Source: Pelagophyceae sp. CCMP2097 (lineage: Eukaryota > Sar > Pelagophyceae). From it: 11,496 nt of DNA. Positions 1 through 8,763 of the stretch are shown piece after piece; positions within the stretch are counted from its first letter, which is position 1; each line of letters begins with the position of its first letter. The position numbers and the translations under genes were made by a program. Below the pieces are notes generated by a model. It did no database searches and was not told the DNA's origin. It saw nothing but the letters and a program-made list of their open reading frames with translations. The stretch lies in the NCBI GenBank assembly GCA_026770575.1, contig MU657313.1, positions 21,530 to 33,025 on the forward strand, read 5' to 3'.

Positions 1-400
1 CAGTCAGACAAGGAGCCACAGAGATCAACTCGACGGGACGGGGAAAGCAAACCACTTGATCGAAGAGGGGGGCTTCGACTATCACCGTGGGCACGACCCG
101 TCGGAGCTACCCTTTGCCACTGCCCACTCGTTCCAGTACACGCGCCAGCAACAACGCACCATCCGGATATCCCGTGCCGACTTTCCAGTATCCACCAGCC
201 CCGAAGCCCGGCGACCCCTATTAAGAAGCTTTCGCAGAGATTCGCCAAAATATGGGCAGTTCATGAAAAGCCAGCAAGTGCCTCGAGGGCGTCTCGCGGT
301 AGTGGTTGGCGAGGCGCCACTCATCATTCAAGGGCAAAAAAGTTAAATAATTTCCGGTGATAATCTAATTCGACAGTGGTGGGCATCACGGTGGGCACAT
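1..400. other. Left-end stretch without a supported gene
   Basis: I see no convincing gene here. Short ORFs exist on both strands (about 56-346 on + and 82-327 on -), but their translations have no recognisable motif, no GC3 bias like the genes to the right, and no splice-linked continuation that I could find. Base composition is milder than in the gene-bearing part. Two closely spaced copies of GGTGGGCA around 378-397 lead into the minisatellite that follows. The stretch may be intergenic DNA or the edge of a decayed repeat. Confidence 0.4.
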
Positions 401-835
401 CGCTCGTGTCCGCCCGACGGCATAGCGGCGGTCCCGGCGCTCGGCCTCGCCGTGCACCGCCTGGACCTGCTCGTGCCAACGTCGCCCCACGGCGTCGCGG
501 CGGACCCGGCGCTCGGCCTTGACGTGCTGCGCCTTGACCTGCACGTGTCCACGTCGCCCGGCGGCGTCGTGGCGGATCCTGGCGCTCGGCCTCGACGTGC
601 ACCGCCTGGACCCGCTCGTGCCCATCGCGTCCGACGACGTTGCGGTGGCTGGCGCTCGGCCTCGACGTACACCACCTGGGCCGGATCGTGCCCACGCCAC
701 CCGACGGCGTTGCGACGGCTCGCGCTGGGCCTCGACGTGCAATGCCTGGACCTGATCGTCCCCATGTCGTCTGACGGCGTCTTGGCGGACCCGGCGCTTG
801 TCGTCGACGTGCCGCGCCTGGACCCACCCTGCCGC
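401..835. repeat. Minisatellite, 70-73 bp unit, about six copies
   Basis: Units begin with a GCCGTGCAC / GACGTGCACC-like word at 449, 521, 594, 664, 734 and 806, giving unit lengths of 72, 73, 70, 70 and 72 bp. A partial tail unit (401-448) precedes them and a partial head unit (806 to about 833) follows. Each unit contains a CGCCTGGACC core, a CGTGCCCA-like core, a GACGGCGT-like core and ends GGCGCTCGGCCTC. Copies differ by substitutions and small indels. Because lengths are not multiples of three, the frame moves between copies, so the overlapping long ORFs on both strands do not encode a regular peptide repeat. I read it as non-coding tandem repeat. A decayed repeat-protein exon is the alternative. 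Confidence 0.85.
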
Positions 836-851
836 GGCACGAGTATGCTGC

Positions 852-946
852 TGAGATAGCGCGTGGAGCGGGACTCTTTGTGACATACTCTTCCTCAACA
901 CGTTCATCATGGCCGCGTTCTGAGATAGCGCGTGGAGCGGGACTCT
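852..946. repeat. 26 bp exact direct repeat pair (852-877 and 921-946)
   Basis: The 26-mer starting TGAGATAGCGCGTGGAGC occurs identically at 852-877 and 921-946, exactly 69 bp apart. The 43 bp between the copies are unrelated to the repeat and to the minisatellite upstream. The distance is close to the 70-73 bp minisatellite period, which may be coincidence or may mean that slippage with the same spacing made both. Confidence 0.9.
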
Positions 947-1248
947 CGTACTGGATACGTTTTAAGTCTCGCAGACAATCTACTTTGGCGCCGGAAGCCA
1001 AAGTGCCAGAGCAGAGGACCGGGCCCAACCCTGGGCCATTCAAAATCGGTCTTCACCTTCTACTTTAGCACCGACACGCCAACTAGCGCCATCGCACGCC
1101 GAAGGGCACTCCGACAGACCAGGAACGAAGGGCCAAAGTTATTGGCGGCCATAACCTCAGCGAGGAGACGCCCCGGGAAACTGGCGACGCGTGCTCCAAG
1201 GCATGGCCAAGGGCCTTCCGGCCTGGAAGCCGGACTTCGTTTCGAGGT
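947..1248. other. Gene-free spacer before the AT-rich island
   Basis: I see no supportable coding region, RNA gene or repeat array in this stretch. The short ORF at 932-1255 (+) has mixed composition, no GC3 bias and no recognisable motif. GC falls towards the right, where the AT-rich island begins. Confidence 0.35.
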
Positions 1249-1656
1249 TTATTGACATATACCCCTCCAGTTAAAGCCCCACCCAGGGTGGATAATAAGC
1301 AAGCAATGTCCCGAGGGACCTTCTCCTGGCCTAGTCAGATCAACCAACTTAGCACGAATTTGATAGGTTTTAAACAAGAATCGATAAATGAAAGTATCAA
1401 CAAAATGGGGAGTATTATTATACATGATGAAATCAACCTTAGCATGAATGGATAGAGAATCAAAAAGAGGAATTTTCTCGCTTATTTTGCTAAAACATTC
1501 CTGACGAGGCACAGCGCAGGCGGCACAATCTCCCAGAATAGGATATACTGATTCTTTGCACCGCTGATGGCAACATAAGGAGTATGGGATGGATTTAGCC
1601 CGAGTAAGACGTGCGTCAGAATCACTAAATTCTTTGAGGACGTGCCCATTGCCCAA
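1249..1656 (-). pseudogene. AT-rich antisense ORF, possible retroelement integrase fragment
   Basis: A 135-codon ORF on the minus strand lies in an island whose GC is visibly lower than anything else in the window. Codons such as TTT, ATT, AAA and TAT are frequent here and almost absent from the neighbouring genes. The peptide has a His/Cys-rich stretch (CCHQRC, then CAAC about 20 residues later), then PLFDSLSIHAKVDFIMYN and HFVDTFIYRFLFKTYQ. By eye the order resembles the zinc-binding end and start of the catalytic core of Ty1/copia-type integrases, but I cannot confirm it. A complete HHCC motif and the DDE triad are not visible. The ORF has no GC3 bias and no splice partner, so it is more likely a broken foreign element than a host gene. 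It could also be a chance ORF. Confidence 0.25.
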
Positions 1657-1859
1657 TGCCTCGAAGCGAGTGAGACGAAGTTATTGTTTATGGCTGATAC
1701 CCCGTGTAGTCACGGTCCCGAGGGTCGATGGGACCTCGCACCGCGCGCTCCCGTGGCGTCGTGGGGCGCCTGGCATCCCGTGGCATGGTCTTGTTGGAAC
1801 AAAAGAGTTGAAAACCCTGTTTTGGGTCCCAATCTTTAGAAAAGAATCCCGAGCGAACG
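1657..1859. other. Spacer upstream of the first supported gene
   Basis: Composition changes here from the AT-rich island back to GC-rich DNA. Open frames run through on the plus strand but have no gene-like codon bias. The segment presumably holds the promoter and 5' leader of the gene starting at 1860. I could not recognise a TATA-like or initiator element. Confidence 0.3.
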
Positions 1860-2842
1860 ATGGGGTTGATGGACAGCGCGACGTCGTGGCTCAAGGGCGA
1901 CACTGCGGTCGCGGCGAGTCCGGCGCAGACGGTCTCCCTCGAGCAGATCCAGTCCCGCGCGGCGCCCCTCGGTGGGCCGGATTTGGAAGAAGACGCCTCG
2001 GAAGAACGATTGTTCTCTCCCCGGGTTGCGCCGTCGGCGTCGAGCCCCGCGCTCATGCGGCGGCTTGCCCCGGCCGCGCGGGGGCCGGGCGCCCCCTCTG
2101 GCGTCGATGCGCACGGAAATTATGCGCACGGCGCCGCGCAGGTGCATCCGGGGCCTGAACCGTGACTGGATCGAATACTCCTGCGCGGACCACGGCACGA
2201 ACACCGCGTGCACCAACCTCCGCGAGGCCATGTCCCGCCTCGGCCTCCCCGCGCCCGAGCAGCGCCCAGACGACACGCCCGACGCCGGCGTCTGGGCACG
2301 CACGGGATCGCGGCGGCTCGCTCGACGCCGGCGGCTCTAGGCACAAGGTGGTCCTCGGCGCGCCGCGCGTGACGTCGGCGCCGCCGCGCCTCGTGCTCGC
2401 GGCGGACGCGGCGGCGACGGCGGCGTGCACGCGCAAGTGCGGCGTGCTCGGCGCGGCGCTCGGCGCGGGCCTCGCCACAGCCGCGGGCGCCGCGGCGCGC
2501 GACGGCGGCGACGGCGCGGGCGCGCTCGCCGCGCAGGCCGCCGCGGGTGCGTCGGCCGCCGCCGCCGTGGCACTCTGCGCGCGCTTCTGCGCGCCGCGCA
2601 AGACGACGCAGACGTTCGCCGCGCCCGGTGTGCCGCGCGCAGCCGCGCCACGAGGAAGACGCGCCACGCGGAAAGAGGGCGCGGACACACCCTGCGGGAT
2701 CTCCGGAGACTCGCCCCGGACCCCCGCGCGCCTCGAGCAGGCGACCTCGCGTAGGTACACGCTCTCGGGCACGTACACGCACTCGGCCCTGTGCGACGAC
2801 GCCGCGCGGGACTTTGCCACGTGGGTCGACGAGAAGAAATGA
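1860..2842 (+). CDS. Unrecognised alanine-rich, possibly membrane protein; split coding blocks
   Basis: I do not recognise this protein. Gene-like GC3-rich codons appear in three successive frames. Block 1 (1860-1971) starts MGLMDSATSWLKGDTAVA. Block 2 (about 2107 or 2142 to 2300) contains GLNRDWIEYSCADHGTNT. Block 3 (about 2306-2629) contains a Gly/Ala-rich segment (CGVLGAALGAGLATAAGAA, then AAQAAAGASAAAAVALC) that could be two membrane helices. Block 4 (2741-2842) ends DDAARDFATWVDEKK and a TGA stop. An intron at 2630-2740 (GTGCCG..CAG, 111 bp, frame-neutral) between blocks 3 and 4 is plausible because the intervening codons look non-coding. Block 1 probably ends at the GTGGGC donor at 1972, but no canonical acceptor joins block 2 in frame. 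Blocks 2 and 3 differ by one base with no good splice pair, so a further intron, an assembly indel or a broken gene are all possible. The gene could instead start at the ATG at 2107. Confidence 0.45.
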
Positions 2843-3142
2843 GGCGCGCGGCCCGGCCCGCGACCCGGCGCCTCGCCACACGGAGCCCGCCTCGGCGACT
2901 CGGAGGCCGCTCGCTCAAGACCATCATATTTAATCAATATCCTCCTGCCCCCTGTCATCAGCAGAAGACTCACCCGCACGCCCGAGTCGCTTTCGAAAAA
3001 AGGCGCGCGTCGGTTGCTCGAGGCGTGCGAGGAAGAATTCTCACGTCGTCCTTTTGCGACGGTCCGCGACGAGTCACCACGGTCCCTTACTATCGTATCG
3101 AGCAGGGCGGTCGCCCTCGAAGCTGAGAGTTACGACTCGACG
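2843..3142. other. Convergent 3' spacer between the 1860 gene and hflX
   Basis: Three hundred bases separate the stop of the plus-strand gene from the stop of the minus-strand hflX. An AT-rich patch around 2922-2945 (ATATTTAATCAATAT) stands out in GC-rich DNA and could belong to 3'-end formation. No AATAAA signal is present and no gene is seen. Confidence 0.4.
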
Positions 3143-5367
3143 TTACTGCGCCGGGGCTGGCGCGTCTTCTGCGGGGGGGGTCAGCCTCTTTATCCTCAAG
3201 CGGAACGGCCGCAGGCGCGCCTTGAGCGCATCGGGGACGAACGCCTGACGGGGCGACGTCGTCGGCGGGCCCTCGGGGCACCGCAAGCGACCCCCGGGCG
3301 TCGGGCGCCAGCGACAAGCAAATCTCTGACCTTGATCCTCGTGCCGCCTTCGTCGTGGACCGACTCGACTACGGTGCCGATGGTGTGGATCTCGTTGAGC
3401 AGGGCGCCCTCTGCAAAGGGCAAAAACACGGTCACCGCCGAGTTCATGGCCGCGAGCGCCTTGTCAATCTCCGCCAAGAGCTCGTCGACGCCGTCGGCGT
3501 GCGTCGCGACGGTGCGCGCCGCGCGCGGGCCGGGCCGCCGGCCCGCGGCAGGCGGTGCGGCGGCAGGCGGTCCCGCGGCCGGCGGGCCTGCGACGGCGTC
3601 GGCGTCGGCAAAGCCCTCGAAGCCCTCGGGCCAGAGCGCTTTTTCGTCGCGGTCGACCTCTGCTCTGCGGTCGTACTTGTTGAAGACTCGGATCTGCGGG
3701 ATGTGCGCGCAGCCGAGCTCGAGGATGATGGCGTCGACGGCGGCGACGTGCGCCGCGGCCATGGGCGACGAGGTGTCGATGACGTGGATGAGGAGGCCCG
3801 CGTCGGCGATCTCCTCGAGCGTCGCGCGGAACGACGCGATGAGGCGCGTCGGCAGCTTTTGCAAAAAGCCCACCGTGTCGGTGAGCTTGCAGGCGCGGCC
3901 CGTGGGGAGCGTGACGCGCCTGGTCGTCGGGTCGAGCGTGGCGAAGAGCTTGTCGTCGGCGTAGAGCGGCTCCGTCGCGTCGGCGAGGGCGTTGAGGAGC
4001 GACGTCTTGCCCGCGTTGGTGTAGCCGACGAGGCAGACGAGCGGCAGCGCCTCGGCGTCGCGCACGCGCCGCTCGCGGAGGAAGGCGCGCTTCGTCGCCA
4101 CCTCGTCGATCTCGGCGCGGAGCCGCGTCATGCGCCGCTCGAAGAGGCGCTTGTCCATCTCCAGCTGCGTCTCGCCGGCGCCGCGCAGCGGCGCGCTGCC
4201 GCCGCCGCCGCCGCTCGCCGAGCCACCGCGGAGCTCGAGGCCCGCTCCCAACGTGAGAAACGTCGTGAGGCGCGGCAGCATGTACTCGGCGCGCGCGAGC
4301 TCGACCTGCGCCTTGGCCTCGCGCGTGCGCGCGCGCTCGGAGAAGATCTGCAGAACGAGCTGCGTCCGGTCCAAGACCTGGACCGCAGACCGGCAGCCCG
4401 CGGCGCGGAGCTCGGCCGTGACGCTCTTCTGCTGCGCCAGCGAGAGCTCGTCGTCGAAGACGACGGCGTCGACGTCGAGGCGCTTCATCTCCAGAGCGAC
4501 CTCGGCGACCTTGCCGCGCCCGACCAGAAAGTTGCCGTTGGCCGCCTCGAGGCGCTGGAAGGTGGAGCCGTCGACGCGGAGCCGCGCCGTCTCGCAGAGC
4601 TTGGCCAGCTCGGCGAGGGACTGCGCCACGGTCCAGTCGACGGCCGTCGCGGCGCCGAGCGCCTTTTGCGACGCCGTCTTCGCCCCGCTGCCGCCGCGGT
4701 TCCGCTGCTCCACCATCTTGATGCTCCCGCGCCGCGAAGTAATGTCCAGCCCGATGAGGTAGCACGTCGGCCACGAGCTCTGGTTGAGGAGCAGCGTCGC
4801 TGCTGCCAACTCGGACGCGTCGAGCCGGCCGTCGAGGCGCTGGCCCGTCGCCAGCGCCGCCGACGCCATCTCTGCGCGCGCGTACTCCGACTCCGCCGAC
4901 GCCACGCCGCGGAGCAGCAGCCGCTCGTCGACGCGCCGCTCGTCGCGCCGCCGCTCGTCGACCTCGTCCTCGTACGCCTCCTCTTCCGCCACCTCCTCCG
5001 TGGCGGCGGCCTCCGCGGCCTCCGCGTCGGCCGCCGGCGCGTCGGCCGCCGTCGCGTTGACCGCCGCCTCGGCCTTGGCGCGACGCATGGCAATCTTCGC
5101 CTTCGCCGACAGTTTCACCGGCTCCTTCTCCGCCCGGGCCTCGCTGGCCCAGAGCGCCGCCTTGCTCTCGCGCGCCATGACCTTGAGGCTCTTCTCCAAC
5201 TTGGGCGCCGCGTCGTCGGCGCCGAGCGGCGCGGGAGGCGGCCCGCGCCGCGCCGCGCCGAGCGCCGATACGCGCTGCGGCGGCAACCGCCGCGCCAGGA
5301 GCGCGCCGCCGAACAGCCGCGAGCACAGCACGACCGCCACGAACGCGGCGTGGCCGAGGCCACCCAT
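3143..5367 (-). CDS. hflX: HflX-family GTPase, probably plastid-targeted, one intron
   Basis: HflX proteins are translational GTPases that bind the large ribosomal subunit and split or rescue stalled ribosomes. The model joins 5367-3331 and 3244-3143 (712 residues). Visible parts: a hydrophobic leader (residues 7-25, AAFVAVVLCSRLFGGALLA) followed by a basic stretch, suiting signal plus transit peptide for a complex plastid, although no Phe follows the likely cleavage point; a charged Glu/Arg-rich linker (124-150); the N-terminal HflX domain (about 200-345); a helical linker including GETQLEMDKR (398-407); G1 GYTNAGKTS (448-456); G2 ATLDPTTRR (476-484); G3 DTVGF (497-501); G4 NKYD (563-566); and a weak G5 near ATHADGVDEL (621-630). 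A Pro/Ala-rich insert sits between G4 and G5. The start is the first ATG giving a leader; 98 in-frame codons upstream look non-coding. The terminal 86 bp intron is described separately. Confidence 0.9.
3245..3330 (-). other. hflX phase-0 intron, 86 bp
   Basis: Read on the minus strand, the upstream exon ends GGC ACG AGG ATC AAG, the intron starts GTCAGAG and ends CCCGTCAG, and the next exon starts GCG TTC GTC CCC GAT. Splicing gives ..GTRIK-AFVPDALKARLRPF.., which fits the usual HflX C-terminus (a conserved Lys, then a short strand ending in Pro, then a helix). Reading through instead gives an arginine-rich tail without family resemblance that stops at 3196. The pentamer GTCAG occurs at both ends of the intron. 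Confidence 0.75.
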
Positions 5368-5489
5368 ACCACGCCGCAACCTCAACCGTGGCCTTAAAGT
5401 TAAAAGCTTAGGTCCATTGAGAACCAAGTTCCGCGATAGCTCGACGCGACGCGCGCCGTCCTGCCGTAGGAAGCGCCTGTACGCTCGCC
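5368..5489. promoter_or_regulatory. Divergent 122 bp intergenic promoter region (hflX / RPAP1-like)
   Basis: The two start codons face away from each other across only 122 bp, so the promoters of both genes must lie here or within the 5' ends. An AT-rich patch, TTAAAGTTAAAAGC at about 5395-5408, is the only obvious deviation from the GC-rich background and is a candidate core element. No classical TATA box is at a convincing distance. The role is inferred from position only. Confidence 0.45.
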
Positions 5490-8400
5490 ATGGCGATGAA
5501 GGCCGCGGGCATCCGCGAGCGCGTTCCGGGGGGCAAACGCGTCGCGGAGCCGCGGGGCACCGCCGGCGGATTCCCCGTACCGGCGCGCGGCCCGTCCGCG
5601 TTCGCGCGCGGCGCCGCCGCGCGGGCCGCGCCCACCGAGGCGGGCGCGGCGCCGCGCGCACCCACGCCGGCCGGGCGCCGCGAAGCCGTCGCCGCGGCCG
5701 CCGCGGCGCCGCCGGCCCGCCGCGCGGCCGGCCCGCCGGCGTTCTGCGCCGAGGACGACGGCGCGGCCGCGCCGGCCGCCGACGGCGGCGCTTTCGCCTC
5801 GGCCTTCGCCGAGTGAGCCGCGGTCCCGTGCCTTGTTCGCGCGCGCCTCCTCCCGAGGCGACGCGACCGCCGCCGCTCTAGCAACGACGCGACCCTCGCG
5901 GGCATGTCGCAAGAAGAGTGCGTGCTGCTTGCCGTGCGGCTCTTTTCGAAGCGCTGTCGCAGGATCGAAGACGCCGTGGACGAGGTCCGCGGCTCGATCG
6001 GCGGCGACACGTTCGAATGGCTCAAGAAGCGCGCCGCGGCCAAGCGCCCGCAAACGGCCGCGAGCGACCGGGCCCCGAAGTGCGAGCCGCAGAGCGCGCC
6101 CGAACCGGAGTGGATGGCGGCGCGCGCGACGGGCGGCAAGGCCGCGGCGCTCGCGGCCGGGTGAGCGCTCGCGGCCGGGTGCGACCGGACCGCCGTGCAA
6201 GGTGGCGCCCAAGGGAGTCGCGCCCGACGCAGGCTCGCCTCGGACTCGGACGCGGCGCGGCGCTACGCCCTGGCGACGATTTCAAGCTACATTGGCTCTG
6301 ACGAGGCCGCGCCCGACTTGTCGGCGGCGCGCTCAGAGCTCCTCGCCGCCGTGCTCAAGTTCACGGCGGCGCCGCGCAGCGGCCGGTACCGGCGCGAGGA
6401 GCAGGCGCACGCCTGCGCCGCGCTGGCGAAGCTCGCCGCGACGCCCGAGTTCGACGCGCAAGCGCTCGCGCCGGCCGCGTCGTCGCTCGGCTGGCTCCTG
6501 GTGGCGATGCGCGACGACGCGCTCCGCGGCGACGCGCTATTAATCGCGGCGCGCGCCGCCGCCGTCTCGGAGGCGGCGTGCGAGACGTTTGTCCGCGAGG
6601 ACGCCGTGGGCGTGGCCATGGGCCTCGACGAAGCGCGCGGCCACGGCTTCGTCGTGGCGCTCTGCGCCGCGTCGCGGGCCGCGACGCGCGACGCGCTGCT
6701 CCGCGGCACCGCGCACGCGCTCCTCGCGCGCGGCGACGCCGCCGCCGCCGCCAGCGTCGCGCGCTGCGCGCTCGCGCCGGAGACGCCCGGCCGCGCCGCG
6801 CGGCGGCGCGTGGGGCCGGACGCGACCGAGGCGGCGCAGGCCGTCGAGGTCGTGGAGCTCGTCGTCGCGGCGCTGCGGCCAGCGGCGGGCGGTGCGCTGT
6901 CTACGACGGTGCTCGCGGACCTGTGCGTGGCTCTCCGCGCGCCCGGCGGTGCGGTGCGCCGCGCGGGGGCTGCCGCGGTCGGCGAGGCGCTCTGCGCGCG
7001 CCTCGACGCCTGCCGCGCAGCGCTCTTCTGGGCCGTCTCGGACGCGCGCGCACCGCCCTGCGCGCCGCACCTCGTCGCGCAGCTTCTGGCTACGCTCCTC
7101 GAGACGCCGCCCGCCGACGGCGGCCACTTGACCCCGCCGCGCGGCGCCGCCGGCAACTTTGAGGCGCGCGTCGCGGCGACGGCGCGCGCACTCGCCGCCG
7201 CGGCGCTGCCTGCGCTCGCGCGCGACGCCCTCTCCGCCACCGAGTGGGACCTCGCCTCGGCCGTCTACCGCGTCGTGTCCGCGCTCGCTCGGAACAAGGG
7301 GCCGCGCTGGCCCGCCGGCGGCGAAGTTGACGACGTCGCCAAACTCTGCGCGCGGGCCTGCCGCGCCGCGAGGGCGCGCCTCGGCCGCGGCGAAAGTCCC
7401 TTCGCAGCAGCCGACGCCACGGGCGCTGCCGACGCCGTGCCGCGGGCCGCGGAGCCGGCGCTCGGCCTGGTCCTGCTGTGCGGTGGCTGCGAGGCGCGCA
7501 CGCCCCTCGACGACTCGCCCGCGCTCTTCGCGCTTCTCGCCTGCACGGCGCCGCACCACGTCGGCTTCGCCGAGGCGTGCGCGTCGAGGCGCGTCTCCGA
7601 ATGCCCGAGAGTCGCGCCTTTGAGCGCCCGCGCCACGCCCGTTGCGCGCAGGCTCCACGACGCCGCGCTGCGTAAACAGCTCCTCTCGCAGCTCAAGCAC
7701 GCAGACGTCTCGCTGCCGCCGCCGCCGTCGTGGTGAGGACCGGGGACACCCCCTCGCGGTGCGGGATCGCCGGAGGGCGGGGCCGACGACGTTTCAAAGG
7801 CTGCGTGTGAGGCCGCGGGCTTGCGGACGCGCCGTGCGCTAGGCCGTTTGCGCTGCTCGCAGCGCCGGGGGCGCCGCCGGCGGCGGTGTGCGCGGCGCTG
7901 TCGCGGCTCGACGCCTGGGAGGCGGCGGCAACGCCGTACGTCCGCGCCGTCCCCGCGTCGGTAAAGTTTGCCCACGTCGCGTACGCGAGCCTCGCCGTCA
8001 GCGACGGCGCCGCGGCCTCGGCGGCGCTCGCGCGCCTCGCCTCCGCGTACACCGCGACGGGCATGGACGCGTCCCTCGGCGCCGCCGTGCGGCGCATCCG
8101 CAGCGAGGCGGGTGGCGGCGAGTCGGGCTGCGGCGACGAGGCAGGCGACCCCGCCGAGGCGTTTGCGGGCGACCTCTGCTCGCGCGTCATCGCCGAGACG
8201 CACGCCGACGCGCGCGCCTGCGCCGTCCTCGCGCACGTCCTCGCCGCGACGTTCCCTGCCGCGGCGCGGCGCGTCGTCTGGCGCGAGCTCGGTGCAGCGA
8301 CCCGGCGACGGCACCGAGGCCCCCGCGCGAACCGCCGTCTAGGCCGCCCGTCGCTGATGCACCTGCTCGACGACTTTCTGCCGTACGAGGCGTGCCTCCC

Positions 8401-8674
8401 CGCCGACGTGGCCGACGCCGACGTGCTCTACGCCGACGTGGCGGTGCGCCGCCCCCGCGCCCGGCCCCTCGCGAGCGCGCGCGCGCAGGCGGCGCTCCGC
8501 GCGCCGACGCTGCGGCGGCGGCCGGCATCGCCGACGTATCGCCTCGCCGTAGAGACCGTCGCCGCCGCGCTCCGCGGCGACTCGCCATTTGTGCGCCGCT
8601 GCCGCCTCGACGACCTCCGCAGGCACGCGGACGCGGCCGTGGTCCTCGACGTCGAGGCGGCCGCCACTCACTAG
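5490..8674 (+). CDS. RPAP1/MINIYO-like protein (RNA polymerase II-associated), six exons
   Basis: RPAP1 proteins help assemble or import RNA polymerase II and support transcription elongation. Model: join 5490-5812, 5882-5917, 5963-6160, 6233-7732, 7843-8291, 8343-8674; 945 residues; every junction keeps frame. The intron starts are GTGAGC, GTGCGT, GTGAGC, GTGAGG and GTGCAG; the ends are TAG, CAG, CAG, TAG and TAG. The key evidence appears only after splicing: residues 108-128 run DNDATLAGMSQEEIEDAVDE, followed by DTFEWLKKR (135-143), matching the RPAP1_N pattern (acidic-Asn start, M-S-x-E-E-I, ..F-L-K-x-R). The rest is alanine/leucine-rich helical repeat of HEAT/ARM style. The C-terminus (RPSLMHLLDDFLPYEACLP, later TYRLAVETVAAAL) fits the layout of RPAP1 C-ends. 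The His-rich RPAP1_C block (HHHG-like) is not visible, so that part may be lost, diverged or missed. The first 107 residues are low-complexity Ala/Pro/Arg. The start ATG sits in a good context (CGCCATGGCG). Confidence 0.6.
5918..5962 (+). other. RPAP1-like gene micro-intron, 45 bp
   Basis: The 45 bp between GAAGA and GATCGAAGAC start GTGCGTGC and end TGTCGCAG. The length is a multiple of three and there is no stop, so ORF callers read through it, adding a hydrophobic/basic 15-residue insertion inside the conserved motif. Removing it gives M-S-Q-E-E-I-E-D-A, which is the form expected for RPAP1_N. This is the strongest internal argument for both the intron and the family call. Confidence 0.65.
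6147..6181 (+). repeat. 18 bp tandem duplication across a 5' splice site
   Basis: The 17-mer GCGCTCGCGGCCGGGTG occurs at 6147-6163 and again at 6165-6181. It spans the exon 3 end of the RPAP1-like gene and so creates two GT donors, GTGAGC at 6161 and GTGCGA at 6179. Only the first joins the 6233 exon without meeting the in-frame TGA at 6162-6164. Confidence 0.8.
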
Positions 8675-8763
8675 GGCGCCTTCGACGGCGGGCGGGATAA
8701 CAACAGGTAATATTACGACGGGCATTCCGCGCGCCCGGACGTCCTCGGCCGGAGCGTGGCGGG
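8675..8763. other. 89 bp convergent spacer
   Basis: This short gap lies between the TAG of the RPAP1-like gene and the TGA of the methyltransferase-like gene. It must hold or overlap both 3' ends. It contains an AT-rich patch (GATAACAACAGGTAATATT, about 8696-8714) but no AATAAA. Confidence 0.5.

Noticed and set aside
401..835. CRISPR array
   Set aside because: There are no identical short repeats with unique spacers. The whole unit is repeated with variation, in a eukaryotic setting.
324..1043. 239-codon minus-strand ORF across the minisatellite
   Set aside because: It is produced by GC-rich repeat copies whose frame drifts. The apparent peptide repeats are irregular and nothing supports translation.
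2053..2979. 308-codon minus-strand ORF opposite the 1860 gene
   Set aside because: It is antisense to blocks with clear plus-strand GC3 coding bias; the translation is low-complexity Ala/Arg/Pro.
3355..5397. 680-codon ORF on the plus strand, and a 620-codon minus ORF (3464-5326) in another frame
   Set aside because: Both are shadows of the HflX gene. The high GC3 of the real frame removes stops from other frames, and the translations are Arg/Ala-rich with no family motif.
7886..8674. Independent downstream gene beginning at 7886
   Set aside because: The frame is open upstream to 7843 and joins the previous exon through a GTGAGG..TAG intron in the correct phase; the codon at 7886 is GTG, not ATG.
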